Positions 9,501-17,363 of a stretch of 39,783 bases of DNA are shown piece by piece. The first letter of the stretch is position 1. The number at the start of each line of letters is the position of its first letter. The notes below the pieces were generated by a model, which saw only the letters and a list, made by a program, of their open reading frames with translations, was not told where the DNA came from and ran no database searches. The translations under genes were made by a program, and so were the position numbers. The stretch lies in assembly GCA_030740295.1 (NCBI GenBank), contig JASLXP010001307.1:1-39783 (forward strand), written 5' to 3'. This DNA comes from Planctomycetota bacterium. GTDB taxonomy: Bacteria; Planctomycetota; PUPC01; JACPCR01.

Positions 9501-11377
9501 ATGTGAAGACTTCGTTCGGAAGATACAAGGTCGCCAATATCACCCACCCGGAAGTGCGACGGATGTTCATCCATTACTTCCGAAGCACAGTCAGGCGATA
9601 TGCCGATCACCCGGGCTTCGGCGGCATCGAGTGGTGGATGAACTTCGGCACCTGGACTGGGCTCGACTGCGGTTACGACGATTACACCGTCAACGCTTTC
9701 GCCAGGGCCACCGGCACGCGCGTGCCCGAAAAGCCCCAGGAACGTTATGAGCTCCTCACCAAAGAGCCAGCCCGGAGCAAGTGGCTCAAGTGGCGTTCCG
9801 AACAGGTCACAGAATTCATCCGGGAAATGCGCGACATGCTCGACGAATACAACCCGGCCTTGAGGCTCAACCTCGCCATCAAGCAACGAGCTGACTTGTA
9901 CGCGGAGAAAGGCGTCGACCTCGCGGCGATCGAAAGGGTCAAGGACGTCACTCTCGTCGCGGAGCGACAGCCGACGTCGTACCGGTGGCACTCCTTCTGG
10001 GGCAAACCTGAACCCACCGTTAGCGAAGAGATGTACGATGCCGCCGCACCGATGGTCAAGCACTTCCTCGTAGACGGCGCGGCCGGCGCCGTGGTGGCCA
10101 TGAACACATACTTCGAGTCCTTTAACGACTCACTGATCCCCAAGCGCTTCGCCGCGTACTTCCAGGACGCCGACCCCAAGCAGCACGGCCGCTTCTTCCT
10201 GAAAGAACCGGCCTTCGCCGTCGGAGCGATGGACGCGTTGGAGTTCGTCATCGGAGGGCAGCCCTTCGGCTCGCTCGGTCGCGATGACGAGACCCGCGAG
10301 TTCACCCAGGCCTACTGCGCATTGCCCGCGAGACCCTTCAAGACCGCTCCCGGCTTGAACGACCCGGCGATTGCACGTTACCTCCATACGCGCAACGGCA
10401 CCTACTTCTACGTCGTCAACATGCACCACAGTTCGGTCAAGGTTGAGATCGAATTCAAGAAGCGCCTCTTCAGTTCGGGAACAGTCAAATACCTCGATCT
10501 CTCGACCGACAAGATGCGCTCGTCCACGGTCATCGAGCTTCTGCCGTTCCAACTTCGCTCTTTCCTGATCCCCCGAAAGAGAATCAAGCTTGTCGGAACG
10601 AAACTGGCCGACGTGCCGCCCGAGACCGACGCGCTCTACCGGAAGCGTCTGTCCAGCCTCAAAGACGCCATCGTTGCGCTCGCGAAGAACAAGGTTGATG
10701 TCGAAGCCGAGAAGGAAGTCGTCTCTTCCATCCAGAGCGCGCTGTCCGCCAGGCTCTTTGCAGAAGCACACCGGCTCGCCTTCTCCCGGCGCATGAACCA
10801 GGCCCTTCAGATGGTGCGGGACATCAAGAACATTTCCCGTCGCCAGGAACTGATTGGCCAGGGCATTTACCGGGTGAACTGCGGTTCTACCTCCTTCCAC
10901 GAAGCGCCGAACGGCAAATTCTTCTTCCCGGATCAACCGTTCGACGGACTTTACGGATACGTCGGCTCTTACAACAGCGTCGGGCGCGAGTTGGGCCAGA
11001 TCAGAGGCACTGACATGCCGGAGATATTCCGCACCGAGTCCTACGACATCTCAAACTATAAATTCAAAGTGCCCAACGGAACCTACAAGGCCATCCTGTA
11101 TCTGAAGTGCGGTTACCGCCGCGGATTCAAAAAGGGCAATTTCGAGTTTTCCGTAAAGGCCAACGGCGCCATGGCCCTCTACAAATATGATCTGTTCACC
11201 GCCACCGGAGGGGACTACGACAAGGCGCTGACCGCCGAAATCAAAGACATCAAGGTTACAAACGGCATCCTGTCATTGGAATTCCTCTTCCACCCGTCCC
11301 CCACAGGCACAGCCAACGGCACCAGCCGTCTGGCAAACGCCATCGAAATCGTATCGGAGAAGGCAAAGGATGAGTGA
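6503..11377 (+). CDS. Giant exported multidomain carbohydrate-active protein (LamG-like, TIM-barrel-like, malectin-like)
   Basis: A 1624-residue protein with a clear signal peptide (residues 1-~26, ending AWA) and a good AAGGAGA ribosome site 6 bases before the ATG. Domains read by eye: two related jelly-roll/LamG-like modules (~30-195 and ~209-415, both ending in a DDVKV/DDLKV strand), and a third concanavalin-like module (~430-590, with LDELKFYHRPLS). An Ig-like segment (~595-700) and a further beta-rich region (~710-860) follow. A TIM-barrel-like region (~860-1300) contains HPGFGGIEWWMNF, with E1043 a plausible catalytic acid, and is followed by a beta-sandwich. A helical stretch (~1360-1450) leads to a malectin/CBM57-like end (~1450-1620). 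It is probably a secreted or periplasmic glycoside hydrolase of unassigned family. The fold calls are inferred and no catalytic pair is proven. Confidence 0.75.
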   Translation: MLKRITAGLVIPLLCLVCMATEAWAEEEPVYAQDFSDAGEENYKLTHGSQVKDGKLVCNQGAFELFFTPETPVKVSFKVRELQLFRGADHHWGFHLHGGDGYHDHVYTRGTGHGAISTLRRNKSQVGTVTGGKKAVISRGENEPWSKVDVYVGKKTFGVSINGESCIVQDVALLPLKKVTFYGYRVKFEIDDVKVTRLEEKRIKLIEQPVFAASFDGTLAATGADGQLISPATSRGHRFLPGVSGMGFSCEQNLPLLGIKYFPKDRWQITERKEFQGHDVVQVLVPNLKDFVFEARFQRLGNVPRQDHHFNFGISSAGKHVFALHVRDNSWMHRSNKPGEQYRSFKAENKVKNNVDEEPIRFRLTRKAGKLTVSLDGKSYDLGNPDLGEVSGLGFNGYGVKYKIDDLKVSGGDFSLEEDFNKRPPGPQVPGVTYALEEPFDDKVGGVSFWVRSNDGKHLGLFSLTDERPGKEGQRFSASLGHGATFSVKRSDAKNTLYYMRRLTIFPGDWFHVALTWEESGNARLFVNGLPYPVCFAAGQRCPLFFNADVAGIRQLLLSRRGDYTLDELKFYHRPLSNSEAYDEYRSVMPIDLVMERSIIDGEAGEPITLQAAPGGTYMLPYPVPGKPFVKAQVTMKLELFNAEGEKLKTERKELAVDKPVDVSMDGIKLPVGNYRLLATIHYNDRTFQRTFEVASFTERVASEVSKAPYKLGKVIFEKNFTDPADKELVSEGITVSGSLNGTDYLEAGTNKRDRLGTVVSFPAEFIGKPVVLEIEWPDDKVRNMGLYMYRESKGKQHRDRLQSGIQAGNEYPNGHRIEKARYLFFPGMEHYLFEARTYAPGHPAAVSSIRAYEVVGELPRLAIHYPENMEGRHFGHFDEDQTFTTNLRIDNELTEEYPRKTLQQNHDLMRYFDYTGQNTMHYPTWRYSYSFNPLEGSIGNGLYPGKVGELAYVFDSFHRHNKKYVAMVNFFTLPDMSVTESIQYDFAGKGMLSLDRFGNVKTSFGRYKVANITHPEVRRMFIHYFRSTVRRYADHPGFGGIEWWMNFGTWTGLDCGYDDYTVNAFARATGTRVPEKPQERYELLTKEPARSKWLKWRSEQVTEFIREMRDMLDEYNPALRLNLAIKQRADLYAEKGVDLAAIERVKDVTLVAERQPTSYRWHSFWGKPEPTVSEEMYDAAAPMVKHFLVDGAAGAVVAMNTYFESFNDSLIPKRFAAYFQDADPKQHGRFFLKEPAFAVGAMDALEFVIGGQPFGSLGRDDETREFTQAYCALPARPFKTAPGLNDPAIARYLHTRNGTYFYVVNMHHSSVKVEIEFKKRLFSSGTVKYLDLSTDKMRSSTVIELLPFQLRSFLIPRKRIKLVGTKLADVPPETDALYRKRLSSLKDAIVALAKNKVDVEAEKEVVSSIQSALSARLFAEAHRLAFSRRMNQALQMVRDIKNISRRQELIGQGIYRVNCGSTSFHEAPNGKFFFPDQPFDGLYGYVGSYNSVGRELGQIRGTDMPEIFRTESYDISNYKFKVPNGTYKAILYLKCGYRRGFKKGNFEFSVKANGAMALYKYDLFTATGGDYDKALTAEIKDIKVTNGILSLEFLFHPSPTGTANGTSRLANAIEIVSEKAKDE

Positions 11378-11675
11378 TGCCTTGATGCCTCGCCACCAAC
11401 GAGCAAAACATTAATACATTAGTCGAGCGAAAGATCAGATCCGAATGGCGCTCGATTGCTCATCAGCAAGCCATCAGCGGGCTTCAGAAAACATTCAGTG
11501 ATATGAATGTGGTCAGGCACTCCATTAATCTTCGACGACGAAGTCGCCCGGAGCATCCGTGACGGTGACCATGCTTGGGAAAAGACCGTTTTTCCCATCG
11601 GCAATTGCATGGCCAGTCACCCCCAATATAATCCCCGCCCTTCCCACATCGTTCCTTAGAAATCTGGAGTGCGAA
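11378..11675. other. Spacer upstream of guaB
   Basis: About 300 bases between the giant exported gene and the guaB start. An in-frame ATG at 11559 could extend GuaB by 39 residues, but that leader is unlike the family. No hairpin with a U-tract, riboswitch-like element or strong promoter was recognised. Confidence 0.5.
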
Positions 11676-13184
11676 ATGACGACCCCGGACGGCGTCGACG
11701 CCAAAAACCTCTTCAAAACAGGTGGCCTCACCTACGACGATTTTATCCTCCTCCCTGGCCACATTGACTTCGATGTGGACGAAGTCAGTCTGGAAACACA
11801 ATTCAGCCGCAACATCAGTCTCAAGCTGCCGGTCGTCAGTTCGCCCATGGATACGGTCACGGAATCACGGATGGCGATCAAGATGGCCCTGCTCGGCGGG
11901 CTCGGCATCATCCACAGCAACTGCAGCATCGAAGAGCAGGTCAGAGAGGTCCGCCGCGTGAAGCGTTTTGAAAACGGCTTCATCACCGAGCCGGTCGTCA
12001 TGGGGCCGGATGCGACCGTGCAGGACGTTCAGGCATTCAAGCAGGAACACGGGTTCGCCGGCATTCCGATTACTGAAGATGGCACACTTGCCACGCCGCT
12101 TGTCGGCATCGTTACCAATCGAGATTTTGACTTCGAGCAGGACCTCGAAAAGCCGGTCACCGAGGTCATGACACCCAAAGACGACCTCGTCACGGCCAAG
12201 ACTGGCGTCACCCTGACGGAAGCGAACGAGATTCTGAAGAAATCGAAAAAGGGGAAACTGCCCATCGTTGACGACCAGTTTCGCCTCGTCTTTCTGATGA
12301 GCCGCACCGACCTGCGCACGAACGAAGATTTTCCGAACGCATCCAAAAGCAAAGACAAGCAGCTCCTTGTCGGCGCCACAGTCTCCACACACGCAGAAGA
12401 CAGGGAGAGGCTGGTAGAACTGGTCGGTGCAGGATTGGATGTCGTCGTGCTTGACTCTGCCCAGGGCGATTCGGTCTTTCAAGTGAAGATGCTGGAATAC
12501 ATAAAGAGCGAATTCTCGAACCTGGAAGTCGTGGCCGGTAATGTGGTCACCGCACGCCAGGGAGAGACTTTGATCCGCGCGGGTGCAGATGCCCTGCGTA
12601 TCGGCATGGGCCCTGGGTCGATCTGCATTACCCAGGAGACTATGGCCGTCGGACGTTCCCAGGCATCCGCGGTTTATTTCACCTCGAATTTTGCCAGAGA
12701 TCAGGGGATTCCGGTCATCGCAGACGGCGGCATCCGAAGCATCGGCCACATCGCCAAGGCTCTTGCGCTGGGCTCTAACTCCGTCATGCTCGGCATGCTG
12801 CTGGCCGGCACAAGCGAAGCACCGGGCGAGTACTTTTATGAAGGAGGCGTCCGGCTGAAACGATATCGCGGCATGGCATCGCTGGAGGCCATGGAAGAGA
12901 AAGGCGGAGGCAAGCGTTACTACCGGGCCAACCAACGCATCAAGGTAGCCCAGGGAGTATCGGGCGCGGTCGTGGATAAAGGCTCGGTTACGAGCTACCT
13001 GCCGTACCTCATGCAGGGGCTCCGCCAGTCATTGCAGGACCTGGGCACGAACTCCATCGGCGCCGTCCACGAGCAGTTGCACAATGGGGAGCTTCGCTTC
13101 GAGGCCCGCAGCCCTGCAGCGCAGGTCGAAGGCAGTGTTCACAGTCTGCACTCGTATCAGGAGCCGAAGTTCAGCATGCGGTGA
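11676..13184 (+). CDS. guaB: Inosine-5'-monophosphate dehydrogenase, eukaryotic-type
   Basis: This enzyme oxidises IMP to XMP with NAD+, the committed step to guanine nucleotides, in the cytoplasm. I start at ATG 11676 (502 aa), with a GGAG about 7 bases upstream and the normal N-terminus before [12 protein letters not shown]; an upstream ATG in frame (11559) adds an untypical 39-residue leader. The TIM barrel is split by two CBS domains (~104-220). The active-site loop reads GSICITQE with C317. The rest ([38 protein letters not shown]-like end) follows human IMPDH2 far more closely than typical bacterial GuaB. R308, T319 and Q426 (in KVAQGVSGA) correspond to human R322, T333 and Q441; most bacteria have Glu at the last position. 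It lies alone, 300 bases after the giant gene; guaA is not in the window. Confidence 0.96.
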   Translation: MTTPDGVDAKNLFKTGGLTYDDFILLPGHIDFDVDEVSLETQFSRNISLKLPVVSSPMDTVTESRMAIKMALLGGLGIIHSNCSIEEQVREVRRVKRFENGFITEPVVMGPDATVQDVQAFKQEHGFAGIPITEDGTLATPLVGIVTNRDFDFEQDLEKPVTEVMTPKDDLVTAKTGVTLTEANEILKKSKKGKLPIVDDQFRLVFLMSRTDLRTNEDFPNASKSKDKQLLVGATVSTHAEDRERLVELVGAGLDVVVLDSAQGDSVFQVKMLEYIKSEFSNLEVVAGNVVTARQGETLIRAGADALRIGMGPGSICITQETMAVGRSQASAVYFTSNFARDQGIPVIADGGIRSIGHIAKALALGSNSVMLGMLLAGTSEAPGEYFYEGGVRLKRYRGMASLEAMEEKGGGKRYYRANQRIKVAQGVSGAVVDKGSVTSYLPYLMQGLRQSLQDLGTNSIGAVHEQLHNGELRFEARSPAAQVEGSVHSLHSYQEPKFSMR

Positions 13185-13229
13185 GCATCGCAATGCGATT
13201 GACGGGCAACAGTTGACGCGGCGGAGCAG

Positions 13230-15779
13230 TCAGTGGCCTGAGCTATTTCCATCACCACGCACGTTCAAGTGAAACAGCATACTGTGTCCATTGTTCGTCG
13301 TATACGTTGCCGTCTTTGTGCTTCTGTATTTCGGCAGCCCGTCCGGTGTGAAGTTGGCGCAGTATTTTTCGAATGCGCCGCGCATGCGGCCAAGCTCGAA
13401 ATCGCGGCGGTCGTCATCCTCTTCAAGCAGAGCGGCCCACGTCAGTGCATCCACGGTATGCCAGGCCGCGTCGTACACGATGTATCGATTCTTTGAAGGA
13501 TCGGGATGAACGGTCTCTGCGGGCAGGCCGGCTTCATCGCACCAACCGTAGCGGTGATAGCTCAGACGGTATTCCCGAACTATCTCTCGTGCCTTTTCGT
13601 GTCGCTCTCCGGTGGCCTGTTCATACTGCGAGATGAACCAGAGCGTGCCCTTCAGGAATATGGAGGCCGACCAGCCGCCGATCGGGCACAGGCCGTCCGC
13701 GTCGACGGGGCGTTCTCCCGCCTGCTTGGAAAGCCGCGTCTCGTCGAGAATTTTTTCAATGGCCTGCAGGTAACGATCCTCCCAGGTCTGCACCCACGCA
13801 TGCGCGCAAACGGAGGTACTGTTACCGCTGGTCCGGTCGTATCTGAACTGCGCGAACTCATCGTTCAGGACCTTGTAAACAACCAGGTCGGCGATTTCGA
13901 TTGCAGCCGCCAATAGCACAGGGTCACCAGTAAGGTGGTAGGCCAGCATCATGCCTTCATTGTCGAAATGGCCTGACTCCGGACCGCCACCGCGGCCCCA
14001 GGGCCAGTCCAGGTCGCCCCAGAAGGCAAGGCTGTCCTGGCCGCGGTGACCAGAGCGACCCACCTCGAGTGCATGAGCCGTGTGCACAAACTTGCCCCCG
14101 TTGTAGACACCGTTGCCGTGAGGATCTTCTTTGGTGTGATAGATGTCGATATCCGCCTGGTGGCGCGCCGCATCGATTCCGAGGTCTGCCCAGATTGCGC
14201 TGCCACGTTCGTCTCGTCCACTTCGGCGCAGAGCCTGCAGCAGCATGCCCCGGCTGAAGTCATATTCCAGGTTGTAGTGTGAAAGAATCTGACCTCCTAG
14301 CTCGCAATCCGCAATGATGTCCCCGAAGTTTCTCCAGCCGTACTCATCCCACTTTTCACGGAGCGTGTAGAGATCAAAGTCTGGGTCGTCCGTGTAACTG
14401 GCGACCGACTTTTCGTAGGCATCGAAGACATCGGCATCGTAAGGAGCGGTTGGCTGAACGACTCCCGCACCGATTATCTGGTCGATCAGCGGCAGTGCGG
14501 GGCACCGGCCGAGTTGACCTTCCATCGCCTGTTTTAGCGTGGGATAGGCCACCATTGGGTTCGGCCTGTTGTCGATATCCGCCCCAATCATTCGGTCCGT
14601 CCGATGAAATGAAAAGATCATGTGATGTGTCTTTTGCTCCCCGCCCTGAAGCTCATGAAGAAATCTTGATTCCATCGGAAAGAGCGAACAGGTCAGCACA
14701 GGTCTGCCGTTCTCAAGATGCCCACGAATCGCGTTGGGAAAGTTCTGCCAGAATTTCTCAACACCGACTGCCAGACCAAAACGCTGGTCACCGACAGCTC
14801 CCCAGCCTCGCGACCGGTCGCCCGAATAGCTTTCGATGCCATCTGCAGAGATTTGGAAGCCTCGGAAAGATGTAGTGATATGCCAGTCCCGATTGACGTG
14901 ATTTCGATGATGCCAGTTTTCGCCGCCGCTGGAGTCCTGATACAGCGTCGCCTGATTGAGGAGAGGTCCGTAGTAGTCCCCTTTGTCGGGCTCACCCGCC
15001 AGATAGACAAAGGGCGTCCCTCCCTGCGGCATGGAAAATCGAATGCCGGCATCACGGATCAGGACCGCGCCGGGCAAACCCAGTCGAAAATGTCCAAGCT
15101 CATCACGGGGTTGCTGTCTCGGATTCTGCAGAGTCAAAGAAAGACGGACAAAATGGCTCTTCCGATGAGCCACCAGCCTCATCACAAAGCGCACGCGATC
15201 CAATCCTTCCTCGTCATAGAACGCGCCGCGAAAAAGGACCTCTCCAGCAACAGGGCCGTTGTCAAGAATCTCAGGCTTGCCATCGAATGTAGGACGAAGC
15301 GGCTCCTCCTCTACATCGCAGAAAAGCTGGCCTCCTTCGGTATCCGGCGACCACTCCTGCCATTCACCATCAGGCCGTGCAGGAACGCCAACTGTTTTCA
15401 GCCAAGCTGCTGAATCGTTTTGTATGACAAGGCAAAGCTCGCCGGTGTCTACATAGATCTCATCATCTTTTAAGGAAAGAATGGACGTCTCAGTTGTCTG
15501 CGCGGGTTTATCAGAAATCAAGACCTGAAAACTCTGTGAACTGCCGTCCTGAAGACCAGTGACCCATCTCGCCAACGCCCACCTGACAGAGCCATCACAC
15601 CATAGTGACGTAACGCGAAATTGAGCATTAACAAGCCGGTCATCAGCATCGGTTATTCTCAGGCGCTCCGTTGAAGGGACTGCGCCCTGAGGAAAAGGAA
15701 GTCCGACCTCCTCCAATTCATTCCACTGCTGGCCTGCAGAGCGATTTCGGATTTCGATGGGATAGGCGTTTTCTGGCAT
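13230..15779 (-). CDS. YetA/PcRGLX-like RIFT-barrel protein, putative polysaccharide lyase
   Basis: An 849-residue protein whose N-terminus has the RIFT-barrel pattern of the exo-rhamnogalacturonan lyase PcRGLX / Bacillus YetA family. This includes GLPFPQGAVPSTERLRITD, then AQFRVTSLWCDGSVRWALA. A central beta-sandwich follows (~150-420), then a large alpha-barrel (~440-830) with motifs YGWRNFGD, DFSRGMLLQ, HFDNEGMML and AHAWVQTWED. No signal peptide is visible, so it is probably cytoplasmic, unlike its relative at 31981. The upstream sequence lacks a strong ribosome site. The stop lies 45 bases from the convergent guaB. The family assignment is from remembered sequence patterns; substrate (rhamnogalacturonan-type or other) is inference. 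Confidence 0.62.
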   Translation of the reverse strand: MPENAYPIEIRNRSAGQQWNELEEVGLPFPQGAVPSTERLRITDADDRLVNAQFRVTSLWCDGSVRWALARWVTGLQDGSSQSFQVLISDKPAQTTETSILSLKDDEIYVDTGELCLVIQNDSAAWLKTVGVPARPDGEWQEWSPDTEGGQLFCDVEEEPLRPTFDGKPEILDNGPVAGEVLFRGAFYDEEGLDRVRFVMRLVAHRKSHFVRLSLTLQNPRQQPRDELGHFRLGLPGAVLIRDAGIRFSMPQGGTPFVYLAGEPDKGDYYGPLLNQATLYQDSSGGENWHHRNHVNRDWHITTSFRGFQISADGIESYSGDRSRGWGAVGDQRFGLAVGVEKFWQNFPNAIRGHLENGRPVLTCSLFPMESRFLHELQGGEQKTHHMIFSFHRTDRMIGADIDNRPNPMVAYPTLKQAMEGQLGRCPALPLIDQIIGAGVVQPTAPYDADVFDAYEKSVASYTDDPDFDLYTLREKWDEYGWRNFGDIIADCELGGQILSHYNLEYDFSRGMLLQALRRSGRDERGSAIWADLGIDAARHQADIDIYHTKEDPHGNGVYNGGKFVHTAHALEVGRSGHRGQDSLAFWGDLDWPWGRGGGPESGHFDNEGMMLAYHLTGDPVLLAAAIEIADLVVYKVLNDEFAQFRYDRTSGNSTSVCAHAWVQTWEDRYLQAIEKILDETRLSKQAGERPVDADGLCPIGGWSASIFLKGTLWFISQYEQATGERHEKAREIVREYRLSYHRYGWCDEAGLPAETVHPDPSKNRYIVYDAAWHTVDALTWAALLEEDDDRRDFELGRMRGAFEKYCANFTPDGLPKYRSTKTATYTTNNGHSMLFHLNVRGDGNSSGH

Positions 15780-15902
15780 AACGAAGGCAGGTATCAGGAT
15801 TGAAACTGTTCCTGGAACCTATCAGCCCGCTCCGCTCGTAGCCACAGGATGCTGCAAGCCTTTGAGCTCTTATTGATTCTACCTGGCTCACGAGCTGGTA
15901 GT

Positions 15903-15937
15903 GAGTAATGAGTGATGAGTAATGAGTAATGAGTAAG
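15903..15937. repeat. Heptamer short tandem repeat, five units
   Basis: Five consecutive 7-base units: GAGTAAT, GAGTGAT, GAGTAAT, GAGTAAT, GAGTAAG. It stands about 125 bases upstream of the YetA-like start codon. This is a short-tandem repeat, not a CRISPR: the units lack spacers. Confidence 0.95.
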
Positions 15938-16066
15938 TGTGGATGGGAAGCAGCCCATGGCTACAGGATATTTACCCATCCGCGCTCGTAGCCACAGGGC
16001 GCTGCCAGCCTGTGAGTGGTAAAGAAACCAAGCCTCTCTTTTCTTCAGACGGAATTCCCAGCACGT

Positions 16067-16360
16067 GAAGACACGGGTTGGCAAGCAACCACGTGGCACA
16101 TGGAACAGGGATCGGGAAATGAGCGACTTTGCTCTTGTTAAACACGATTAGAGTCTCAGCCTATGTCTTCTTTGCGTGGCGCGGAGAACATTGTGGCACG
16201 GGCGTCCCGCCCGTGAATCACGGCCGAGACGGCCGTGCCACGATTTGGTTGCGGCCGTCAGGCAGCCTTAAGATTTGGCCTGGACAGAATCCCCAAGAAG
16301 AACTCCATTCAGAGGAGGATTCCCCATATGCCACGTGGCTGCTTGCCCACCCGTGTCTTC
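16067..16360. mobile_element. Putative MITE-like element with 37-bp inverted ends
   Basis: The ends 16067-16103 and 16324-16360 are inverted repeats matching at 34 of 37 positions. They share the core CCACGTGG(T/C)TGCTTGCC in reverse complement. They enclose 220 bases without a coding region but with a full copy of the 63-bp double-palindrome repeat. Total size (294 bp), long inverted ends and no transposase fit a non-autonomous element. No clear target-site duplication is seen (flanks GCACGT and CGAGCC), so decay or a purely structural repeat remains possible. Confidence 0.5.
16191..16253. repeat. 63-bp double-palindrome repeat, copy 2 (inverted)
   Basis: Exact reverse complement of 6195-6257 over all 63 bases, including non-palindromic flanking bases (CGATTTGGTTGCG at its right end). 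The perfect identity over 10 kb suggests recent spread or gene-conversion-like maintenance. Confidence 0.95.
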
Positions 16361-16437
16361 CGAGCCTGGACAGTATGTCCGGGGGGCTCGACCGCCTGCA
16401 GACGGTCAAGATGGCCATCCTTCATGCGAAGGAATCT

Positions 16438-16488
16438 GCTGCCAGCCTGTAAGCTAATTAGATTTTGCCTGGCTCACAGGCTGGCAGC
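16438..16488. terminator. 13-bp hairpin downstream of the hisN-like gene
   Basis: GCTGCCAGCCTGT (16438-16450) pairs perfectly with ACAGGCTGGCAGC (16476-16488) across a 25-base loop. It lies about 40 bases beyond the stop of the minus-strand gene at 16527. No U-tract follows on the minus strand, so a role as an intrinsic terminator is uncertain; it may simply be one of the repeat elements of this spacer. Confidence 0.45.
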
Positions 16489-16526
16489 CCATGGCCACAG
16501 GATGCAGATTTCAGGTTGGTGGTCAC

Positions 16527-17294
16527 TCAGGACTTCGCACCATTCAGTGCTTCGATCACCAACGAATGCAGGGCTGGATTGGACGAAACTGCACCGTGTC
16601 CGTAAATGGTACGTTCGCCATTGAGATCCGTGAAGATGCCGCCCGCTTCCTCCACCAGAATCTTGATGGCCGCAATATCCCATGGATTCACCGAAGGCTC
16701 CATCATGATCTCTGAGCGACCGGATGCGACCAGCACGTGGCCGTAATAATCGCCAAAGCCACGAGAGCGTTCACATTGTCCGGCAAGCTCAAACAGTGCC
16801 GCGCGATATGACTCGTCTTTCAGTTTTCTGAAGCTCGGATACACCAGGTGCGCTTCTTCCAGTGAGTCAATTTCCGATACTTGAATCGATTCATCGTTCA
16901 GGCAAACGCCAGCACCCTTCTCCGCCACATAGAATTCGTTCATCAGAGGAGAGTTCGCCACACCAGCGATGACTTCTCCATCCTTCTCAATTCCGATGAG
17001 AGTAGCGAACATGGGTATTCGCCGCACAAAATTTCGGGTGCCATCGATGGGATCGACAATCCAGCGATAGCCTGACGATCCGGGCCGATCACCATATTCC
17101 TCGCCTAAAAAACCATCTTCAGGGAATCGCTCTTCGACAGCCCTGGCGAGCAGATTTTCAATTTCTCTATCCGCGACTGTAACCGGAGACTGATCCTTCT
17201 TGGTTTCAACTGAAAACTCGCCTTTAAAATAGTGTACAGCAATCTGAGCAGCTTCGTTCGCCAAGTCTTTTGCCAGATCGGTTCTTTCGGTCAT
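16527..17294 (-). CDS. hisN: Inositol-monophosphatase-family phosphatase, probably histidinol-phosphatase
   Basis: A 255-residue Mg2+-dependent phosphatase of the IMPase/FBPase superfamily. Metal-site motifs are all present: E69-E70 in FLGEEYG, the WIVDPIDGTRNF signature at about 88-99, and a C-terminal NPWDIAA with the late Asp ligand. The phrases DGTRNFV and GDYYGHVLVASG resemble the HisN subgroup (histidinol-phosphate phosphatase) more than archetypal SuhB, so histidine biosynthesis is the best guess. 3'-phosphoadenosine or inositol phosphate phosphatase are alternatives. No other his gene is in the window. The next upstream gene on this strand stops about 70 bases before the ATG. Superfamily certain, substrate moderate. 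Confidence 0.8.
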   Translation of the reverse strand: MTERTDLAKDLANEAAQIAVHYFKGEFSVETKKDQSPVTVADREIENLLARAVEERFPEDGFLGEEYGDRPGSSGYRWIVDPIDGTRNFVRRIPMFATLIGIEKDGEVIAGVANSPLMNEFYVAEKGAGVCLNDESIQVSEIDSLEEAHLVYPSFRKLKDESYRAALFELAGQCERSRGFGDYYGHVLVASGRSEIMMEPSVNPWDIAAIKILVEEAGGIFTDLNGERTIYGHGAVSSNPALHSLVIEALNGAKS

Positions 17295-17363
17295 CAGTTA
17301 CTAATTCTCATTCCTCGGTGTTGGCGCCAACGTGCTCATCCTGTGTGTGAGTGACGGATGCGG

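Larger units (their letters stand above)
15780..16526. other. 747-bp repeat-rich spacer
   Basis: No gene is supported here. It contains a heptamer array (15903-15937), a MITE-like inverted-repeat unit (16067-16360) enclosing the second 63-bp repeat, and a hairpin (16438-16488), each listed separately. It also carries dispersed copies of two short elements. One is CGCTCGTAGCCACAGG, at about 15834 and 15982, each followed by GCTGC(A/C)AGCCT. The other is GCAGCCCATGG(C/T)CACAGGAT (written here with its best-conserved form), at 15950-15969 and 16484-16503 with one mismatch between copies. The region is both upstream of the YetA-like gene and downstream of the hisN-like gene. Confidence 0.8.

Noticed and set aside
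11865..12935. 356-codon minus-strand frame across guaB
   Set aside because: Antisense to an unmistakable IMP dehydrogenase; no motif of its own.
15903..15937. Possible CRISPR array
   Set aside because: Seven-base direct repeats without spacers or cas genes.
16061..16366. Target-site duplication around the MITE-like unit
   Set aside because: Flanking hexamers GCACGT and CGAGCC do not match, so transposition is not demonstrated.
16129..16624. Short plus-strand frames in the repeat-rich spacer
   Set aside because: Built from the palindromic repeat and MITE-like sequence; no ribosome site or motif.
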